DNA of 64,000 bases. It comes from Bradyrhizobium diazoefficiens (GTDB taxonomy: Bacteria; Pseudomonadota; Alphaproteobacteria; Rhizobiales; Xanthobacteraceae). The stretch is from assembly GCF_016612535.1 (NCBI RefSeq), contig NZ_JAENXS010000001.1:2815501-2879500 (forward strand). Reading direction: 5' to 3'. The translations under genes were made by a program, and so were the position numbers. Positions 1 through 9,289 of the stretch are shown in pieces (position 1 is the stretch's first letter; the number at the start of each line of letters is the position of its first letter). Under the pieces are notes generated by a model. It was not told where the DNA came from. It saw only the letters and a list, made by a program, of their open reading frames with translations, and ran no database searches.

Positions 1-154
1 GGCGGCTGATGCCGATCTCGCGCGCGAGCTGGCTCACGTAGGTTCGGCCATTCCCCTGAAGAGCTTCGATGATCCGCAGACGATGTGGGTTGGCCAGGGC
101 AGCCAGCGTCTCCAGCAGACGGTCTCCGCGGCTCTTCAGCTGACCCTCGCATAG
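1..154 (-). CDS. ArsR-family regulator, N-terminal part only
   Basis: The minus strand reads into a winged-helix N-terminus of ArsR type (LETLAALANPHRLRIIEAL, then a recognition-helix stretch LAREIGISR), cut by the window edge. ArsR proteins are small dimeric repressors that sense metals or other signals. The start is odd. In this frame a TGA and a TAG lie just upstream and no ATG, GTG or TTG follows; only CTG codons such as 139-137 are available. The ATG at 152-150 is one base out of frame. Either a CTG start is used, or there is an indel near 140. The rest of the gene lies outside the window, so the ligand cannot be predicted. Confidence 0.5.
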
Positions 155-324
155 GTATATCTATCACATGTAACTATTTACTAACAGGTGCGGCGAGCAC
201 CGTCAATCCTTCCTGACACATCGAAGCCAGCGGGCATCTCCGTTGTTGGCTGAACGAACCGCGCCAGCAATCGTGGAGGCACCTGTCATGTGCGAGCGCC
301 GCGTGGATCGCGGATCCTCACCGC

Positions 325-696
325 TCAGGGCCTTTTTGTCGGTACTTCGAAAAAGCCTGTCGCCTGAACAAGCCGACCATCGGCGCCGAAGTGACCGAAG
401 CTGCTTCCCTTTACGAAAACCCGATCTTCCGCATCGTACATCGTCCACAGGAAGAGCGCCTGATCGTGGTGTTCGAGGAAGCTGTCATTCTTGAAATACG
501 CGCCTGTGAACTTCTGCTGCGATTGCCCGATGCGGGCGAAAAGTTCTTGCAGACCGCGGGTCTGGGAAGACGGGTCCGTGTAAAGGATGTCCTCGCTGAC
601 GCTTGCCCGAAGCAGCTCTTCTCGTTCCGTTTCGTCGACCGGTCCCCACGCGCGCTGATACGCGTTCCATGTCTTGAGGTGAACCTCGTTATTCAC
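325..696 (-). CDS. SnoaL-like (NTF2-fold) protein
   Basis: This 123-residue protein matches the short SnoaL/NTF2-like fold: an N-terminal helix with WNAYQRAW, an acidic ILYTDP strand, a central helix, and the closing strands GRLVQATGFFEVP. Members are cone-shaped barrels acting as isomerases, hydrolases or ligand binders, and the family alone does not fix a substrate. The start is GTG at 696-694 with a GGGAA-type ribosome site upstream. It is divergent from the TetR gene at 790 and shares a roughly 90-bp regulatory region with it, so it is probably that regulator's target. Confidence 0.75.
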   Translation of the reverse strand: MNNEVHLKTWNAYQRAWGPVDETEREELLRASVSEDILYTDPSSQTRGLQELFARIGQSQQKFTGAYFKNDSFLEHHDQALFLWTMYDAEDRVFVKGSSFGHFGADGRLVQATGFFEVPTKRP

Positions 697-720
697 GCGA
701 CTTTTCCCATTCCTGACAAT

Positions 721-745
721 ATGACAAAAATCGTTATAATGTCAT
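721..745. promoter_or_regulatory. Candidate TetR operator between SnoaL-like gene and TetR gene
   Basis: ATGACA at 721-726 and TGTCAT at 740-745 form an inverted repeat with a 13-base AT-rich spacer. A further TGACA lies at 715-719. It sits between the divergent starts at 696 and 790, where an autoregulatory TetR dimer would be expected to bind. This is inferred from position and symmetry only. Confidence 0.45.
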
Positions 746-789
746 GGTGGCGATTTGACAACCTCTTCGGAAACGAAGATGGGAGAGGA

Positions 790-1341
790 ATGCCCGCTAC
801 CAGCAAGCATCAGCGCGTGGTCGAACGAGCCACGGAGATATTCTGCAGATACGGCTTCGGTCGAACGACCATGGGCGACATTGCCGAACGATGCGAAATT
901 TCCCGACCGGCTCTTTATCTGTTGTTTCCGGATAAGGACGCGATCTTCACCGCGGTGGTCGAGCAGATGGATCGAGAGAAGCTGATCAGCATCCGCGCGG
1001 AGCTGGAACGCTTGAAAGGTCTGCACGCCAAGCTGCTGCACGCGTGCCTGTCTTGGGGGTGTCACGGGCTTGATCTTGCCGCCGCGCACCCTGATGCCGC
1101 GGACCTGTTCGACCTGCGCTTTCCGGCAGTCCAACAGGTCTATCGGAACTTCCAGAGCCTCCTTATCGAACTGATATCTGAGCATGTCCGGACGACGCGG
1201 CTGAAGATTTCGGTCGAGCAAGCGGTTCGGGCGCTCGTCTTCGGTATCCGAGGCCTGCGAGAGACCGCAACCGACCGGCGCGACATGCAGAGCCTCATCA
1301 CATCGCTTGTCGAAATCTTCGTGCGGGGGATCGAGCACTGA
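790..1341 (+). CDS. TetR/AcrR-family transcriptional regulator
   Basis: The protein has 183 residues. The N-terminal HTH is typical: RATEIFCRYGFGRTTMGDIA followed by EISRPALYLLFPDKDAIF at about residues 15-55. A less conserved ligand-binding domain fills the rest. I chose the ATG at 790 because AGAGGA lies directly before it and the HTH begins soon after. The reading frame stays open well upstream, so the ATG at 721 is possible but would place the operator-like repeat inside the gene. It is divergent from the SnoaL-like gene, its likely target. The ligand is unknown. Confidence 0.85.
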   Translation: MPATSKHQRVVERATEIFCRYGFGRTTMGDIAERCEISRPALYLLFPDKDAIFTAVVEQMDREKLISIRAELERLKGLHAKLLHACLSWGCHGLDLAAAHPDAADLFDLRFPAVQQVYRNFQSLLIELISEHVRTTRLKISVEQAVRALVFGIRGLRETATDRRDMQSLITSLVEIFVRGIEH

Positions 1342-1551
1342 TCCTGATCGGGGTTCGAGTCCACGAGAATCACGAGAGTTACGGTCACACCTGCCACAGA
1401 ATGCCCGCGCAAAGACCATCGAGCGATCGGGTGCATCGTCGTGTGCGGGAGCACGATCTCATCGCGCTACGGCGAAGCAATAGTGTCCATCTTCATCGGC
1501 CGCGGCGCGCCAATTACGTGAGAGATCACGGACGATCTTGAGATTCGCCGC

Positions 1552-1791
1552 TCAGTGGACCGGCGCTTCCAGGGCCGCGGAAGTGGGCGTGATCCGAGGG
1601 TCGATCACGGATGTCTCGGAAGCGTCGAGCTGCGTGATCCGGCTCTGGAGCCGTGCGACCTCTCCGGACAGCCAGTGAAGCTCGGCGCACATATCCATCA
1701 GCTCGGCTTGCGACAATTTGTCGATGGTACGCTTCGCGAGGCGTTCGCATTTGTCGGCCTTCGTCCGGAATAGCTCGATCGCCCTGATCAT
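1552..1791 (-). CDS. Small hypothetical protein, helical
   Basis: A 79-residue protein with a charged helical N-terminal half (AIELFRTKADKCERLAKRT, then a leucine-rich stretch LHWLSGEVARLQSRI) and an unstructured Pro/Thr tail. A good ribosome site (GGGGAAG) lies 5 bases before the ATG at 1791. Small proteins with this pattern (short FRxKAxxCERLA helix) are, from memory, common in Bradyrhizobium, usually unannotated. It has no signal peptide or membrane segment. No function is proposed. Confidence 0.7.
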   Translation of the reverse strand: MIRAIELFRTKADKCERLAKRTIDKLSQAELMDMCAELHWLSGEVARLQSRITQLDASETSVIDPRITPTSAALEAPVH

Positions 1792-2121
1792 CGGTCTTCC
1801 CCTGTTTTTGCGTCACAAGATTCGTTCATCGGCACCGAGATCCAATCCGGTCGTGTTCCGAGCCGGAAAAATGCGGGACGCTGCTGGTTAACCAATGGGT
1901 AAGCCTGTCCGGCTGCTCCTTGCGCTAGAATGTCAGCGCCAGCAGCCGAATCTTTGTCGGAGATCAAGCACACGGGCGATTGGCCCCGTAGTTTGTGTCC
2001 AGACAAAGAGCTGCCGCTCGTTCTGGCCAACGATGTGTCCCGTTCAACGGCATGGCGACGATGCGGACGCATCGCCTGCCATCCAGTCGCGGCTTTCGCT
2101 GCTGTTGAGACGGAGATCGTC
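1792..2121. other. Intergenic stretch without a supported gene
   Basis: About 330 bases separate the divergent small protein (ends its start at 1791) and the copper-chaperone gene (2122). Open frames here have no convincing start or domain. It presumably carries both promoters; I see no clear operator or hairpin. Confidence 0.4.
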
Positions 2122-2982
2122 ATGTTCGAGAAGTTCGGAAGTATCGCTGTGTTGCTCGCGGCCACTCTGGCGTTCATCGGGTCTACGCCGACGCTCGCCG
2201 ATCATGCCGACATCGTCGTCAGCCAGGCTTGGAGTCGGGCTACGCCGAAGGGCGCGAAGGTCGCGGGCGGTTATCTCACCATCGAGAATCGCGGAACCGC
2301 GCCGGATCGCCTGCTGTCGGCCTCCAGTCCGGCCGCCGCCACGGTCGAAGTCCATCAGATGACGATGCAGGACGGCATCATGACGATGCGTCCGCTCGAG
2401 CAGGGTTTGGCGATTCCGCCGGACGTGATCGTCGTGCTCGCGCCGGGCGGCAACCACATCATGTTCGTCGGGCTGACCGCGCCCTTCGAGGAGGGGCAAC
2501 GCATCCCGGTCTCGTTGAAGTTTTTGCGCACCGGAACGATCGAGACGAGTTTTGACGTCGGCAGTGTCGGCGCCAAGGGCCCCAGGCTCCAGATCGCTTC
2601 GACTGAAGCCACGCCGCCGGCGTCGTCTCCGCCGAAGACGAATGCTCTTCCGTCGACCGACGAGCCGTTCTTCACGCATCTCTGCGGCACCCGCGTGATG
2701 GCCGATGTGACCGTTACGCCCGGCCGCGGCGGACCGGTCGAAGTTCTGGTTCAGCTTTACGACGGCGACAAAAAGCCGCTGAGCGTCGATGCGCTGTCGG
2801 TGACGCTGGCCAATCCCGACAAGAACGTCGCGCCGGTGACCGCATCCGCGGTGCGGATCGCAGCCGACAAATGGCGCGTCACCATGATGACCGCGGCAAG
2901 CGGGAAATGGTCGCTGGCGCTCGGTATCGATATGAAGAAGGACGATCGCATCGACATTGCCGCGCCGATCGTCATCGAGTAA
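2122..2982 (+). CDS. PCu(A)C copper chaperone fused to a CopD/YtkA-like C-terminal domain
   Basis: A 286-residue exported protein with a signal peptide at about 1-26 (cleavage near TLA-DH). Residues 27-153 are a PCu(A)C/DUF461 domain, a periplasmic chaperone that delivers Cu(I) to cytochrome oxidase. The ligand pattern is visible: H then M ten residues on (HQMTMQDGIMTM), later HIM. A Pro/Ser linker follows, then residues about 180-286 form a beta-rich domain (MADVTVTPGRGGPVEV and KWRVTMMTAASGKWSLAL) resembling the C-terminal domain of CopD/YcnJ copper proteins. Family members are usually near 150-180 residues, so the extension is unusual. The ATG at 2122 has GGAG upstream. It converges on the RND operon. 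Confidence 0.85.
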   Translation: MFEKFGSIAVLLAATLAFIGSTPTLADHADIVVSQAWSRATPKGAKVAGGYLTIENRGTAPDRLLSASSPAAATVEVHQMTMQDGIMTMRPLEQGLAIPPDVIVVLAPGGNHIMFVGLTAPFEEGQRIPVSLKFLRTGTIETSFDVGSVGAKGPRLQIASTEATPPASSPPKTNALPSTDEPFFTHLCGTRVMADVTVTPGRGGPVEVLVQLYDGDKKPLSVDALSVTLANPDKNVAPVTASAVRIAADKWRVTMMTAASGKWSLALGIDMKKDDRIDIAAPIVIE

Positions 2983-3003
2983 TCCCAACTTTTGGAAGCC
3001 AAT

Positions 3004-6000
3004 TCACGAAGCCGGTGAAGCATCCGTTGCGCGCGTCTGACGCGCGTCTGCGGCGGGCACTTTCTTCCTGCGCCGCAGCCCGTTCAGGATCAAGTACATC
3101 GCCGGCGTCGAGTAGAGCGTGAAGAGCTGGGCAACGATCAGGCCACCCATGATGGTGATGCCGAGCGGCTGACGGATCTCGAAACCCGGGCCGGTGCCGA
3201 AGGCGATCGGGACGGCGCTGAGGAAGGCGGCCAGCATCGTCATGGTGATGGGCCTTGCCCGCAGCCGTGCGGCGAGCAGGATGGCGTCGTGGGCGTTGAG
3301 GCCGCGATGCCGCTCCGCATCGAGGGCATAGTCGACCATCATGATGGCATTCTTCATCACCATACCGACGAGCAGGATGCAGGCGATGGTGGTCACCAGC
3401 GTGAACTGGGTGCCGGTGGCCCAGAGCGCCACCAGCGCGCCGAAGGCGGTCGGCGGCAAGGTCGAGAGAATGGTCAGCGGATGGACGTAGCTCTCGTAGA
3501 GCATGCCGAGCGCGAGGTAGATCGCGATCAGGGCCGCCGCGAACAGCGCCGCCTGCTTGACGATCGACTTGTCCGCCTCCTTGGCCTCGCCGCGGAATTC
3601 CGCCTTGATGTCGTCGGGCAGCTTGGCAGCAAGCTCCTCGTTGCGGATCGAGGCGATCGCGTCGCCGATCGACGTGCCGGGCTTGATGTCGAACGAAATC
3701 GTCGCGGCCGGAAACTGGGCGCTGTGACGGACCCACATCGCCGCGTGCGCGCGCTGCGGCCGGGTCAGGGCCGTCAGCGGCACCGCCTTGCCGCTGGCGC
3801 TCGGCACGTAGATCTGGCTCATGGAATCGGGGCCGCTCGCGGCCTCCGGCTCGACTTCGAAGATCACGCGCGCATAATTGGTTGGCAGGTAGAGAAGATT
3901 GATCTGACGCTGGCCAAAAGCGTCGTTGAGCGTGTTGTCGACCGCCACGGGCGTGACGCCGAGCATCGCCGCACGCAGGCGGTCGATGGTCAGCCCGGCC
4001 TGCAAGCCGCCGGTTTCCCAGCTCGGGATGACGTCGATGATTTGCGGAACGGTGCGGACGCGGCGGATCATGTTTTCCGCGGCGCGCAGCACCTGCTCCT
4101 CGTCGATGCCCCAGAGCGTATATTGATAGCGCGAACCGCCGGACTGAACGCCGAGATTGAGATCCTGAAGCGGCACGAAGAAGACCCGGACGCCATCGAT
4201 TCTGTTCATGCGCCCGCGCAGCCGCGCAATCACCTGCTGGATCGACAGCTTGCGCACGTCGGGCGGTTTGAGCGCGACCAGCATCTGCCCGACGCTGAGT
4301 GCATTGCCATTGCCCTCGCCGATAAAGGACGTCAGGCCGGAGATCGCGGGATCCTCCAGGATCGCCGCGCCGACGGCCCGCTGCCGGTCCTCCATGGACA
4401 GAAACGAGATGTTCGACGGGGCGATGGTCCGCACGAACATCACGCCGGTGTCCTGGGTCGGCATGAAGCCTTTCGGCAGTTGCAGATAGAGCCAGACGCT
4501 GGCCCCCGTCAGCGCGGTGATCATCAGGACGGTGAGAAAACGGTGGCGCAGCGTCCAGTCGAGGCTGCGGCCATAAAGGGTTCTGCGGCCGGAATCCTGT
4601 TCGGGGTTGTGCAGCCGCTCCCGGCCGCGATCCAGCAGATGTCCGCACATCATCGGCGTCAGCGTCAACGAGATCGCCGCCGACGACACGATGGCGACCA
4701 CCAGCGTCACGCCGAACTCGCGGAAATAGCGCCCGACAACGTCGGGCATGAACAGGATCGGGATCAGCGCCGCGATCAGGGCGACGGTGATGGCGACGAC
4801 CGTGAACGCCATCTGGCGAGTGCCATTGATTGCGGCCTGCAGCGCCGGCTCGCCCTCGGACATGCGCCGGATGATGTTCTCGATCATGACGATCGCGTCG
4901 TCTACGACGAAGCCGGCGGCGATGGTCAGTGCCATCAGCGACAGATTATCCAGGCTGAACCCGCACAGGCTCATCACGAACAGGGTTGCGGCCAGCGAGA
5001 CCGGGATGGTGATGCTCGGGATAATGGTCGCCCAGAAGCGCCTGAGGAACAGCGCGATGACGAGCACGACGAGCACTGATGCGATCACGAGCGTCAACTT
5101 GACGTCGTTCACGGCGGCGCGGATCAGCGTGGTGCGATCATAAACCGTATGCAGCTTGATGCCGGGCGGCAGCCAGAGCTGGATTTCCGGCAGCTCGGCC
5201 TTGATGGCGTCGACGGTCTCGACGATGTTGGCGTCCGATTGCTTGTAGACGAACAGAACGATGCCGCGCTCGGTGCCGTACCAGCCGGCGAGACGGTTGT
5301 TGATGACGCTGTCGGTCACGGAGGCGACATCGCCGAGGCGCACCGGGGCGCCGTTGCGCCAGGCCAGCACGATATCGCGATATTCGGAGGCCTGGAGCAG
5401 CTGGTCGTTGGCTTCGATGGTGAGGCGCTGGCCGTCGACCGCAACCGCGCCCTTCGGCAGGTTCTGCGATGCGTTGACCACGGCGACGCGCGCCGCTTCC
5501 AGCGACAGGTTCATCGCGGCGAGCCGGGCCGGAGACACCTGGATGCGCACCGCGCTTCGCTCGGCACCGCTGACGATGATCCGCGCGACGCCCGGTAGCT
5601 GCGACAGTTTTGGCGAGATCACGCCGTCGGCGAGGCTGTAGACCTCGCCGGGGGTGAACACGTCGCTGGTCAAAGCGAGCGCCACGACCGCGGGGCCGGC
5701 CGGGTTCGCCTTCCAATAGGTCGGCGGCCACGGTCCCTTCGGTAAGTTCGGCCCTGCCGAGTTGATCGCGGCCTGAACCGCGCCGGCGGCGGCGTCGAGA
5801 TCGACGGAGAGTTCGAACTGCACCGTGATGCTGGTGCCACCCATGGCGCTGAACGAGGTGATCTCCGTCACCCCCGGGATCAGCGCGAGCGTGGTCTCGA
5901 GCGGCTGCGCCAGCGCATTCGCGACCGTTGCCGGGCTCGCGCCGGGGAATGGCGCGTAGATCCCGATGGTGGGCCGCTCCACCGCCGGCAGCGAGGCGAT

Positions 6001-6099
6001 CGGCAGACGGAAATAGGCGACGCAACCGAGCAGGAACACGCCGATCATCAGCAGCGTCGTCGCCACTGGCCGCAGCACGAATTGCGCGGTGATGCTCAC
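3004..6099 (-). CDS. mdtC: RND efflux pump inner-membrane subunit (MdtC type)
   Basis: A 1031-residue HAE1/AcrB-superfamily transporter with twelve predicted membrane helices and two large periplasmic loops. The proton-relay aspartate pair in TM4 (GFVVDDAIVMIENI) is intact at about residues 400-401, and the second-half motif VGMVMKNAIMMVDYAL is present. It exports hydrophobic compounds using the proton gradient. Its ATG overlaps the stop of the upstream RND gene by 4 bases (6096-6099). One adaptor plus two different RND subunits in tandem is the MdtABC layout, in which the two pumps form a heterotrimer. The substrate is unknown. Confidence 0.9.
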   Translation of the reverse strand: MSITAQFVLRPVATTLLMIGVFLLGCVAYFRLPIASLPAVERPTIGIYAPFPGASPATVANALAQPLETTLALIPGVTEITSFSAMGGTSITVQFELSVDLDAAAGAVQAAINSAGPNLPKGPWPPTYWKANPAGPAVVALALTSDVFTPGEVYSLADGVISPKLSQLPGVARIIVSGAERSAVRIQVSPARLAAMNLSLEAARVAVVNASQNLPKGAVAVDGQRLTIEANDQLLQASEYRDIVLAWRNGAPVRLGDVASVTDSVINNRLAGWYGTERGIVLFVYKQSDANIVETVDAIKAELPEIQLWLPPGIKLHTVYDRTTLIRAAVNDVKLTLVIASVLVVLVIALFLRRFWATIIPSITIPVSLAATLFVMSLCGFSLDNLSLMALTIAAGFVVDDAIVMIENIIRRMSEGEPALQAAINGTRQMAFTVVAITVALIAALIPILFMPDVVGRYFREFGVTLVVAIVSSAAISLTLTPMMCGHLLDRGRERLHNPEQDSGRRTLYGRSLDWTLRHRFLTVLMITALTGASVWLYLQLPKGFMPTQDTGVMFVRTIAPSNISFLSMEDRQRAVGAAILEDPAISGLTSFIGEGNGNALSVGQMLVALKPPDVRKLSIQQVIARLRGRMNRIDGVRVFFVPLQDLNLGVQSGGSRYQYTLWGIDEEQVLRAAENMIRRVRTVPQIIDVIPSWETGGLQAGLTIDRLRAAMLGVTPVAVDNTLNDAFGQRQINLLYLPTNYARVIFEVEPEAASGPDSMSQIYVPSASGKAVPLTALTRPQRAHAAMWVRHSAQFPAATISFDIKPGTSIGDAIASIRNEELAAKLPDDIKAEFRGEAKEADKSIVKQAALFAAALIAIYLALGMLYESYVHPLTILSTLPPTAFGALVALWATGTQFTLVTTIACILLVGMVMKNAIMMVDYALDAERHRGLNAHDAILLAARLRARPITMTMLAAFLSAVPIAFGTGPGFEIRQPLGITIMGGLIVAQLFTLYSTPAMYLILNGLRRRKKVPAADARQTRATDASPAS

Positions 6100-9000
6100 G
6101 GCGACCGCCGCTCCGCCCGGCGCAGTGCCGCCGGATCATCGGCGGATGCCGATTGCCATCCGAACCGGATGCGCAGCGAGGCAAACGCCAGGTAGACGAC
6201 GGGGGTGGTATAGAGCGTGAGCACCTGGGACACGACCAGCCCGCCGACGATGGCGATGCCGAGCGGCTGGCGCAGCTCGGAGCCGGTGCCCGAGCCGATC
6301 GCGAGCGGCAGCGCACCGAACAGCGCCGCCATCGTCGTCATCATGATCGGGCGGAAGCGGAGGATGCAGGCCTGCCGAATGGCGTCGAACGACGACGCAC
6401 CGTCCTCGCGCTCGGCGGCGAGCGCGAAATCCACCATCATGATGGCGTTCTTCTTGACGATGCCGATGAGGAGGATGATGCCGATCAGCGAGATCAGATT
6501 GAGATCCTGCCGGTACAGCATCAGCGCCAGCAATGCGCCGATGCCGGCCGACGGCAACGTCGACAGGATCGTGATCGGGTGGATGTAGCTCTCATAGAGC
6601 ATGCCGAGGATCAGATAGACCGTCACGATCGCGGCGAGCAGCAGCCACTTCTCGTCCGCAAGCGAATTGGCGAACTCGGCGGCGGTGCCGATCAGTCTGG
6701 TCGTGACCGCATCCGGCAGTCCGATCTCGCGCTGGGTCTGGCGTAGCGCCTCCGTTGCCTGGCTCAGCGACACGCCGTCGGCCAGGTTGAAGGAGATCGT
6801 CGTGGCGGGAAACAGGCCCTGGTGCGAGATCAGCAGCGGCGCATGCTGCCGTTCGATCCGCGCGAAGGCCGACAGCGGCACCGGCGCGGACGCCTTGCTG
6901 AAGGCGCCGCTGAAGCCGCCGGTCTGCTGATCGATGGTGCTGGCCTGCGCCGCGGCCGCGGTCAGGTAGATCTTGCCGAGGATGTCGGGATCGTTGCGCA
7001 CGGCAGGATCGACCTCGATGATGACGTGATACTGGGTGAGGGGACCGAACACGGTCGCGATCTGGCGCTGTCCGAACGCGTCATACAGCGTCTGGTCGAT
7101 CGTGTTCAGGCTGACGCCGTAGCTTGCCGCGAGCTGGCGGTCGATGGTGACCGACATCTGCAGACCTTCGTCCTGGCGGTCGTCGGCGACGTCGGCGAGC
7201 TCGGAGCGCTTGCGCAGCGCTTCGACCAGGCGGCGGCTCCACAGGCGCAGCTCGTCTTCGTCGAGATCCTGGAGCGCATATTGGTATTGCGTGCGCGCGA
7301 CGCGCGATTCGATCTGGAGATCCTGCGCCGGTTGCAAATGCTGCGCGATGCCGTGAACGCCTTCGACCGCATGCTGCAGCCGCGCCATGATTGCGGCCGC
7401 GGACGATTTCCGCGCGTCGGGGCTGCCGATATCGATATAGAGCCGGCCGCTGTTCAGCGTCGTGTTGACGGATCCGATGCCGACGAAGCTGCCGACGGTG
7501 ACGACATCAGGATCGCGCCCGATTACGGCCGCGAGCTGTTGCTGCCGCTCGGCCATCGCCGCAAAGGAGATGTCCTGGGCCGCATCGGTGGTGCCGATCA
7601 GCAGGCCGGTGTCCTGCAAGGGCAGAAATCCCTTGGGGATGGCGACGTACAGCATCCCGGTGGCGATCAGGGTGAGCATGGTGAAGACAAGGGTGAGGCC
7701 GCGGTGCCTCAGCACCCAGTCGAGCCCCCAGAGATAGAAGCTGGCGGATGCGTCGAAGCCGCGCTCGCTGATGCGGAACAGAAAGCCATGGTGCGCGTCG
7801 GGGTCCTCGCGTTGCAGCAGCTGCGCGCACATCATCGGGGTCAGCGTCAGCGAGACCAGGCCTGATATGACCACGGCAAAAGACAGCGTGATCGCGAACT
7901 CCCGGAACAGCCGGCCGACCACGCCGCCCATCAGCAGCAGCGGGATGAACACGGCAATCAGCGAGATCGTCAGCGAGACGATGGTGAAGCCGATTTGTCG
8001 CGCGCCCTTCAAGGCCGCGTGAAGCGGATCCTCGCCGTCCTCGACATAGCGCGCGATGTTCTCGATCATCACGATGGCGTCGTCGACGACGAAGCCCGAG
8101 GCGATGGTCAGCGCCATCAGCGAGAGGTTGTCGAGGCTGAAGCCGCACAGCGCCATGGCGCCGAAGGTGGCGACCAGCGAGACCGGCAGCGTGACGCTCG
8201 GGATCACGGTCGCCCACAGCTTGCGCAGGAAGATGAAGATCACCAGCACGACCAGCGCAACCGTCAGCACCAGCGTGAACTGCACGTCGTGGATCGCGGC
8301 CCGGATCGTCGTGGTGCGGTCGCTGACGACCGAGATCTTCAGCGCCGCGGGAAGCGAATCCTGGAGTTTCGGCAGGATGCTCTTGATGGCATCCACGACC
8401 TCGATGGTGTTGGCGCCGGGCTGGCGCTGAATGTCCAGCAGCACGGCACGCTCGCCCTGGAACCACGCCGCCTGCTCGGCATCCTCGACGCCGTCGATGG
8501 CGGTGCCGACATCGCGCAGCAGCACCGGGGCGCCATTGCGATAGGCGATCACCGCATCCTGATAGGCCTCCGCGGTGAACAGCTGGTCGTTGGTGTCGAC
8601 GTGAAACGCCTGCCTGGGACCGTCGAGCGAGCCCTTCGGATTGTCTGCGGTGGTGGCGGCGATGCCGCGGCGGACGTCGTCGAGCGACATGCCGAGCCCG
8701 GCAAGCCGGGTGGGGTTCATTTGCAGGCGCACGGCTCGCGTTTGTCCGCCTTCGATGCTGACGGCACCGACGCCCGGGATCTGCGACAGTTTTGGCACCA
8801 GAATGGTCGCGGCGTGATCATTGGCCTCGTGCAGCGGCATCGTCCTGGAGGTCAGCGCGAGGATCAGCACCGGCGTGTCGGCCGGATTGACCATGCGATA
8901 GGTCGGCGGGTTCGGCAGCAGCCCTACCGGAATCCAGCCGGCGGCCGCATTGATCCGCGCCTGCACGTCCTGCGCGGCTGCGTCGATCTTGCGCGACAGG

Positions 9001-9281
9001 TCGAATTGCAGCGTGATCTGGCTGTAGCCGTAGGAGCTGGTCGAGCTCATGTCCGTCAGCCCCGAGATCGTGCCGAAATAATGCTCCAGCGGCGCGGTGA
9101 TCGAAGTTGCGACGACGGTGGCCGAGGCGCCGGGATAGCGCGTCACCACCTGGATGGTGGGAAAGTCGACATTCGGCAACGGCGCGATCGGCAGCTCACG
9201 GTAGCCGAGCATGCCCAGCAGCACGACCGCGACGATCATCAGCGTCGTCGCGATCGGCCGGAGGATGAACAGCGCGGACAT
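6096..9281 (-). CDS. mdtB: RND efflux pump inner-membrane subunit (MdtB type)
   Basis: A 1061-residue AcrB-superfamily pump with the TM4 pair at about residues 400-401 (GFVVDDAIVMIENI) and IGIVKKNAIMMVDFAL in the second half. It lies 8 bases downstream of the adaptor gene and overlaps the second pump by 4 bases, so the three are one operon and probably work as one complex. The calls MdtB and MdtC are by position and could be swapped. No outer-membrane TolC-type gene is adjacent, so a channel must come from elsewhere in the genome. Confidence 0.9.
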   Translation of the reverse strand: MSALFILRPIATTLMIVAVVLLGMLGYRELPIAPLPNVDFPTIQVVTRYPGASATVVATSITAPLEHYFGTISGLTDMSSTSSYGYSQITLQFDLSRKIDAAAQDVQARINAAAGWIPVGLLPNPPTYRMVNPADTPVLILALTSRTMPLHEANDHAATILVPKLSQIPGVGAVSIEGGQTRAVRLQMNPTRLAGLGMSLDDVRRGIAATTADNPKGSLDGPRQAFHVDTNDQLFTAEAYQDAVIAYRNGAPVLLRDVGTAIDGVEDAEQAAWFQGERAVLLDIQRQPGANTIEVVDAIKSILPKLQDSLPAALKISVVSDRTTTIRAAIHDVQFTLVLTVALVVLVIFIFLRKLWATVIPSVTLPVSLVATFGAMALCGFSLDNLSLMALTIASGFVVDDAIVMIENIARYVEDGEDPLHAALKGARQIGFTIVSLTISLIAVFIPLLLMGGVVGRLFREFAITLSFAVVISGLVSLTLTPMMCAQLLQREDPDAHHGFLFRISERGFDASASFYLWGLDWVLRHRGLTLVFTMLTLIATGMLYVAIPKGFLPLQDTGLLIGTTDAAQDISFAAMAERQQQLAAVIGRDPDVVTVGSFVGIGSVNTTLNSGRLYIDIGSPDARKSSAAAIMARLQHAVEGVHGIAQHLQPAQDLQIESRVARTQYQYALQDLDEDELRLWSRRLVEALRKRSELADVADDRQDEGLQMSVTIDRQLAASYGVSLNTIDQTLYDAFGQRQIATVFGPLTQYHVIIEVDPAVRNDPDILGKIYLTAAAAQASTIDQQTGGFSGAFSKASAPVPLSAFARIERQHAPLLISHQGLFPATTISFNLADGVSLSQATEALRQTQREIGLPDAVTTRLIGTAAEFANSLADEKWLLLAAIVTVYLILGMLYESYIHPITILSTLPSAGIGALLALMLYRQDLNLISLIGIILLIGIVKKNAIMMVDFALAAEREDGASSFDAIRQACILRFRPIMMTTMAALFGALPLAIGSGTGSELRQPLGIAIVGGLVVSQVLTLYTTPVVYLAFASLRIRFGWQSASADDPAALRRAERRSP

Positions 9282-9289
9282 GGTGGACC

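Noticed and set aside
1340..1380. A GGTTCGAGTCC stretch resembling a tRNA T-arm
   Set aside because: The flanking bases do not form the five-pair stem and no acceptor, D or anticodon arm is nearby.
3289..5079. Long plus-strand open frames opposite the RND pump genes
   Set aside because: They are His/Arg/Asp-rich antisense products of a high-GC gene and contain no domain; the minus-strand pump is certain.
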